Source: Tubiluchus corallicola
Lineage: Eukaryota > Priapulida > Priapulimorpha > Priapulimorphida > Tubiluchidae
Direction: 5' to 3'
Assembly: GCA_030141605.1 (NCBI GenBank)
Contig: JAQGDQ010000243.1
Span: 1-20,000, forward strand
DNA: 20,000 nucleotides
Of this stretch, positions 18,597-20,000 are shown piece after piece (within the stretch, counting starts at the first letter, position 1; each line of letters begins with the position of its first letter). The translations under genes were made by a program, and so were the position numbers. The notes below the pieces were generated by a model. The model had not been told where the DNA came from. It saw only the letters and a list, made by a program, of their open reading frames with translations, and did no database searches.

Positions 18597-18990
18597 ATGT
18601 ACGGCTCTAAACACACATCTCCTTTTCGACGGCGGCACCATTTGCGACGATCTATACATCAAACGAAAGGTCTCGATCTAGTGTCGTTCCATTGGGGGTT
18701 TATTTTTCGAATCGGGCCCACCGTGAGGAACGGGGGGCAAAAAACCTCCAAAAATGGCCATTTTTCGGCCGTTTTTTGCAAACTTTATACGTCTGACATC
18801 TAAAGAACGGGAACGGGCCGAGGGCGATGCTGGCCATGGAAAGATCGTTCCACGTTCGGCAGTGGGTGTCAGAGGCGTATTTAGAATTTGCGAGAGGGCC
18901 ACGGCGTCCCGCAACGGGCGTTTTCCCGGACCCAACTCGCGATTTTTTCGAAATTTATGGTCAAATGATCTAAGTGTCTAAAATGTTCTA
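18597..18990. repeat. Unclassified GC-rich block with nested palindrome
   Basis: A ~390-bp island, clearly richer in GC than both flanks, contains ACATCAAACGAAAGGTCTCG and a nested palindrome at 18737-18779. There, GCAAAAAAC and GTTTTTTGC pair, and inside them lies the perfect palindrome AAAAATGGCCATTTTT (18750-18765). Short frames on both strands have no recognisable motif. It may be part of a dispersed repeat, but I saw no TIRs or TSD. Confidence 0.4.
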
Positions 18991-19532
18991 CGCATGCGGA
19001 AAAAACGTTCTAGCGGCGCCTGGTGGGACTCTCGGAAGAAGATATATGGCTCTTTAGAAAGAGGAAGAATAGGGCTACACGATAATGTGGGCTGTATGTT
19101 AGGACACGTCCACCAAGAGGAGTGACGACGAGTTAATTAGATGTTCCATTTTTGGCAATTTTTGCTTGGAAAATTGCTGACACAAAGCCATTGTTCTGAC
19201 GTCATCCATTATACTCTGCTATAACCTTATAACTTTAATTCAGTAAAAGCTGCTACTGCTGGCTTTGCGTTAGGTAAATAAACGAACACTAGGTAGGATG
19301 TTCGCGTATTTTTGATTATAAGTGGATTTATACGCAAATTTTTTTGCGGTGCCTTTGCTAGTTGAAAAAGAATGCGACTTGTAGAAAAGCTATGTTTTCA
19401 TGGAACTGATCAATATGAACTTATATAAGGTCATTCTTGGCGTCAATACTATTCTGTTAATCTTTGCTGCTGTCAGGACAAACTTGTCCGTTAGTCGCAA
19501 TTATCAAATATTGGCTTAACATATTAAATTCT
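18991..19532. other. Unannotated stretch upstream of the LTR
   Basis: No gene. There is no purine tract just before 19533, so there is no sign of a retrotransposon body ending here. Confidence 0.5.
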
Positions 19533-19569
19533 TGTTGTGGAGATCGCTGGCATCTATTAGAATTAAATA

Positions 19570-19645
19570 GAACATTGTAGAATGTTCCGTTAGAATAATC
19601 GTCTTACCGTGTAGAATGTTCTGGAAAGAAACTTCTAGAAGCTTC
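19570..19645 (+). promoter_or_regulatory. Heat-shock element cluster
   Basis: Alternating GAA/TTC units occur at 5-bp spacing. GAAtgTTC is at 19580-19587, GAAtgTTCtgGAA at 19614-19626, and GAAacTTCtaGAAgcTTC at 19628-19645. The last is a perfect four-unit HSE, the binding site for trimeric heat-shock factor. The cluster ends about 10 bp upstream of the TATA box, the arrangement seen in hsp70-type promoters. Confidence 0.85.
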
Positions 19646-19655
19646 TCGGGCACGC

Positions 19656-19663
19656 TATATAAG
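19656..19663 (+). promoter_or_regulatory. TATA box
   Basis: TATATAAG preceded by the HSE cluster and a short GC-rich gap (CTCGGGCACGC). Transcription would be expected to start about 25-30 bp downstream, near 19685-19690. Confidence 0.75.
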
Positions 19664-19828
19664 GCGAAGCAGGCCGCTGAGAGAGACACACAGATTCACA
19701 CGGATGCACACTTACCCATTCTCTTGTATACCTGTATTTTCAGATACACTCAAACGTTTGCCAAATTTTCACGTTTACGGTAAACATTTCGCGTTCCTTC
19801 AAACTTTTGTATGGTAGAATTCTCGCTT

Positions 19829-19834
19829 AATAAA
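19829..19834 (+). terminator. Polyadenylation signal inside the LTR
   Basis: AATAAA, followed 20-40 bp later by a GT/T-rich stretch that could serve as the downstream element. Confidence 0.55.
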
Positions 19835-19902
19835 CTATTTTAATTTGACGAAGTGTTTTCTGGTTTTCTCTATGAGCCTTCCGAGAGAAACAAAACACAA
19901 CA

Positions 19903-20000
19903 ATTATCTGCAAGACGTCATTAGTATACCAAACTTACTTTGATAACAGAAAAATCCGCGATCAAAACGCAAAGTACATTATTGTTCGCAAAGAACGTAC
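19903..20000. other. Right-edge flank
   Basis: About 100 bp with no primer-binding-site-like sequence and no ORF. Too short to tell whether an element body follows. Confidence 0.4.

Larger units (their letters stand above)
19533..19902 (+). mobile_element. Probable solo LTR, 370 bp
   Basis: It begins TGTTGTG and ends CACAACA, a perfect 7-bp inverted terminal repeat with TG...CA ends. Inside, in LTR order, are: a promoter with heat-shock elements (about 19570-19645), TATATAAG (19656-19663), a presumed R start near 19685, AATAAA (19829-19834), and a GT/T-rich stretch GTGTTTTCTGGTTTTCTC (about 19853-19870). The flanking pentamers ATTCT and ATTAT agree in 4 of 5, compatible with an aged 5-bp TSD. 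No PBS-like TGG sequence follows and no polypurine tract precedes, so a solo LTR is favoured over a 5' or 3' LTR. The alternative is the promoter of a cellular heat-shock gene lying beyond the window, but the early AATAAA and terminal repeats argue against it. Confidence 0.65.

Overview
The window is non-coding, repeat-dominated DNA from a metazoan genome. It has no bacterial signatures (no operons, no dense ORFs) and no intact host gene that I can support. It is AT-rich, crowded with microsatellites and minisatellites, and studded with dead insertions: non-LTR retrotransposons (LINEs), a 5S rRNA-headed SINE family, a non-autonomous hAT DNA transposon and a probable solo LTR. The mix of LINE tail types, 5S-headed SINEs, hAT MITEs and very long simple repeats suggests an invertebrate, perhaps a mollusc or other lophotrochozoan. 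That taxonomic guess is weak. The long 'proteins' readable here are almost all translations of simple repeats or of transposon debris.

Layout. 1-583: an 89-bp dimeric (46+43) tandem repeat that runs off the left edge. 971-2370: a 42-bp minisatellite in exact register for 33 units, with a 252-bp higher-order repeat. 2836-3283: the 3' end of a LINE on the + strand. 3518-4060 and 6579-7126: two copies of a 5S-headed SINE in opposite orientations, each with its own target-site duplication (TSD). Between the two SINEs lie a ~370-bp (CT)n array, a tRNA-like sequence at 5821-5897 and a (GA)n tract. 7672-8475: an ~800-bp compound hexanucleotide array.

8733-9212 is an internally deleted RTE-like LINE on the - strand, and 9817-10177 is a short LINE 3' fragment on the + strand; both have GAA-type tails and TSDs. 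10735-10939 and 12118-12321 are the arms of a ~205-bp, nearly perfect inverted repeat around a 1.18-kb spacer. 12471-12890 (TGAG)n, 13680-13925 (GA)n, 13955-14036 (GTAA)n and 14273-14507 (TCTTG/CCTTG)n are simple repeats. 15340-15983 is a 5'-truncated LINE on the - strand, bounded by a perfect 11-bp TSD.

16588-17035 is a complete non-autonomous hAT-like element with 15-bp terminal inverted repeats (TIRs) and a perfect 8-bp TSD. A second copy at 17561-17839 and 17965-18124 is split and inverted. 18597-18990 is an unclassified GC-rich block with a nested palindrome. 19533-19902 is a probable solo LTR whose promoter is a dense heat-shock-element cluster followed by TATATAAG.

No genes cooperate here. 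What coherence there is comes from retrotransposition and tandem-repeat turnover. The observations most worth checking are the heat-shock-type LTR promoter, the inverted 5S-SINE pair, the hAT copy split at a 21-bp inverted motif, and the large inverted repeat at 10.7-12.3 kb.
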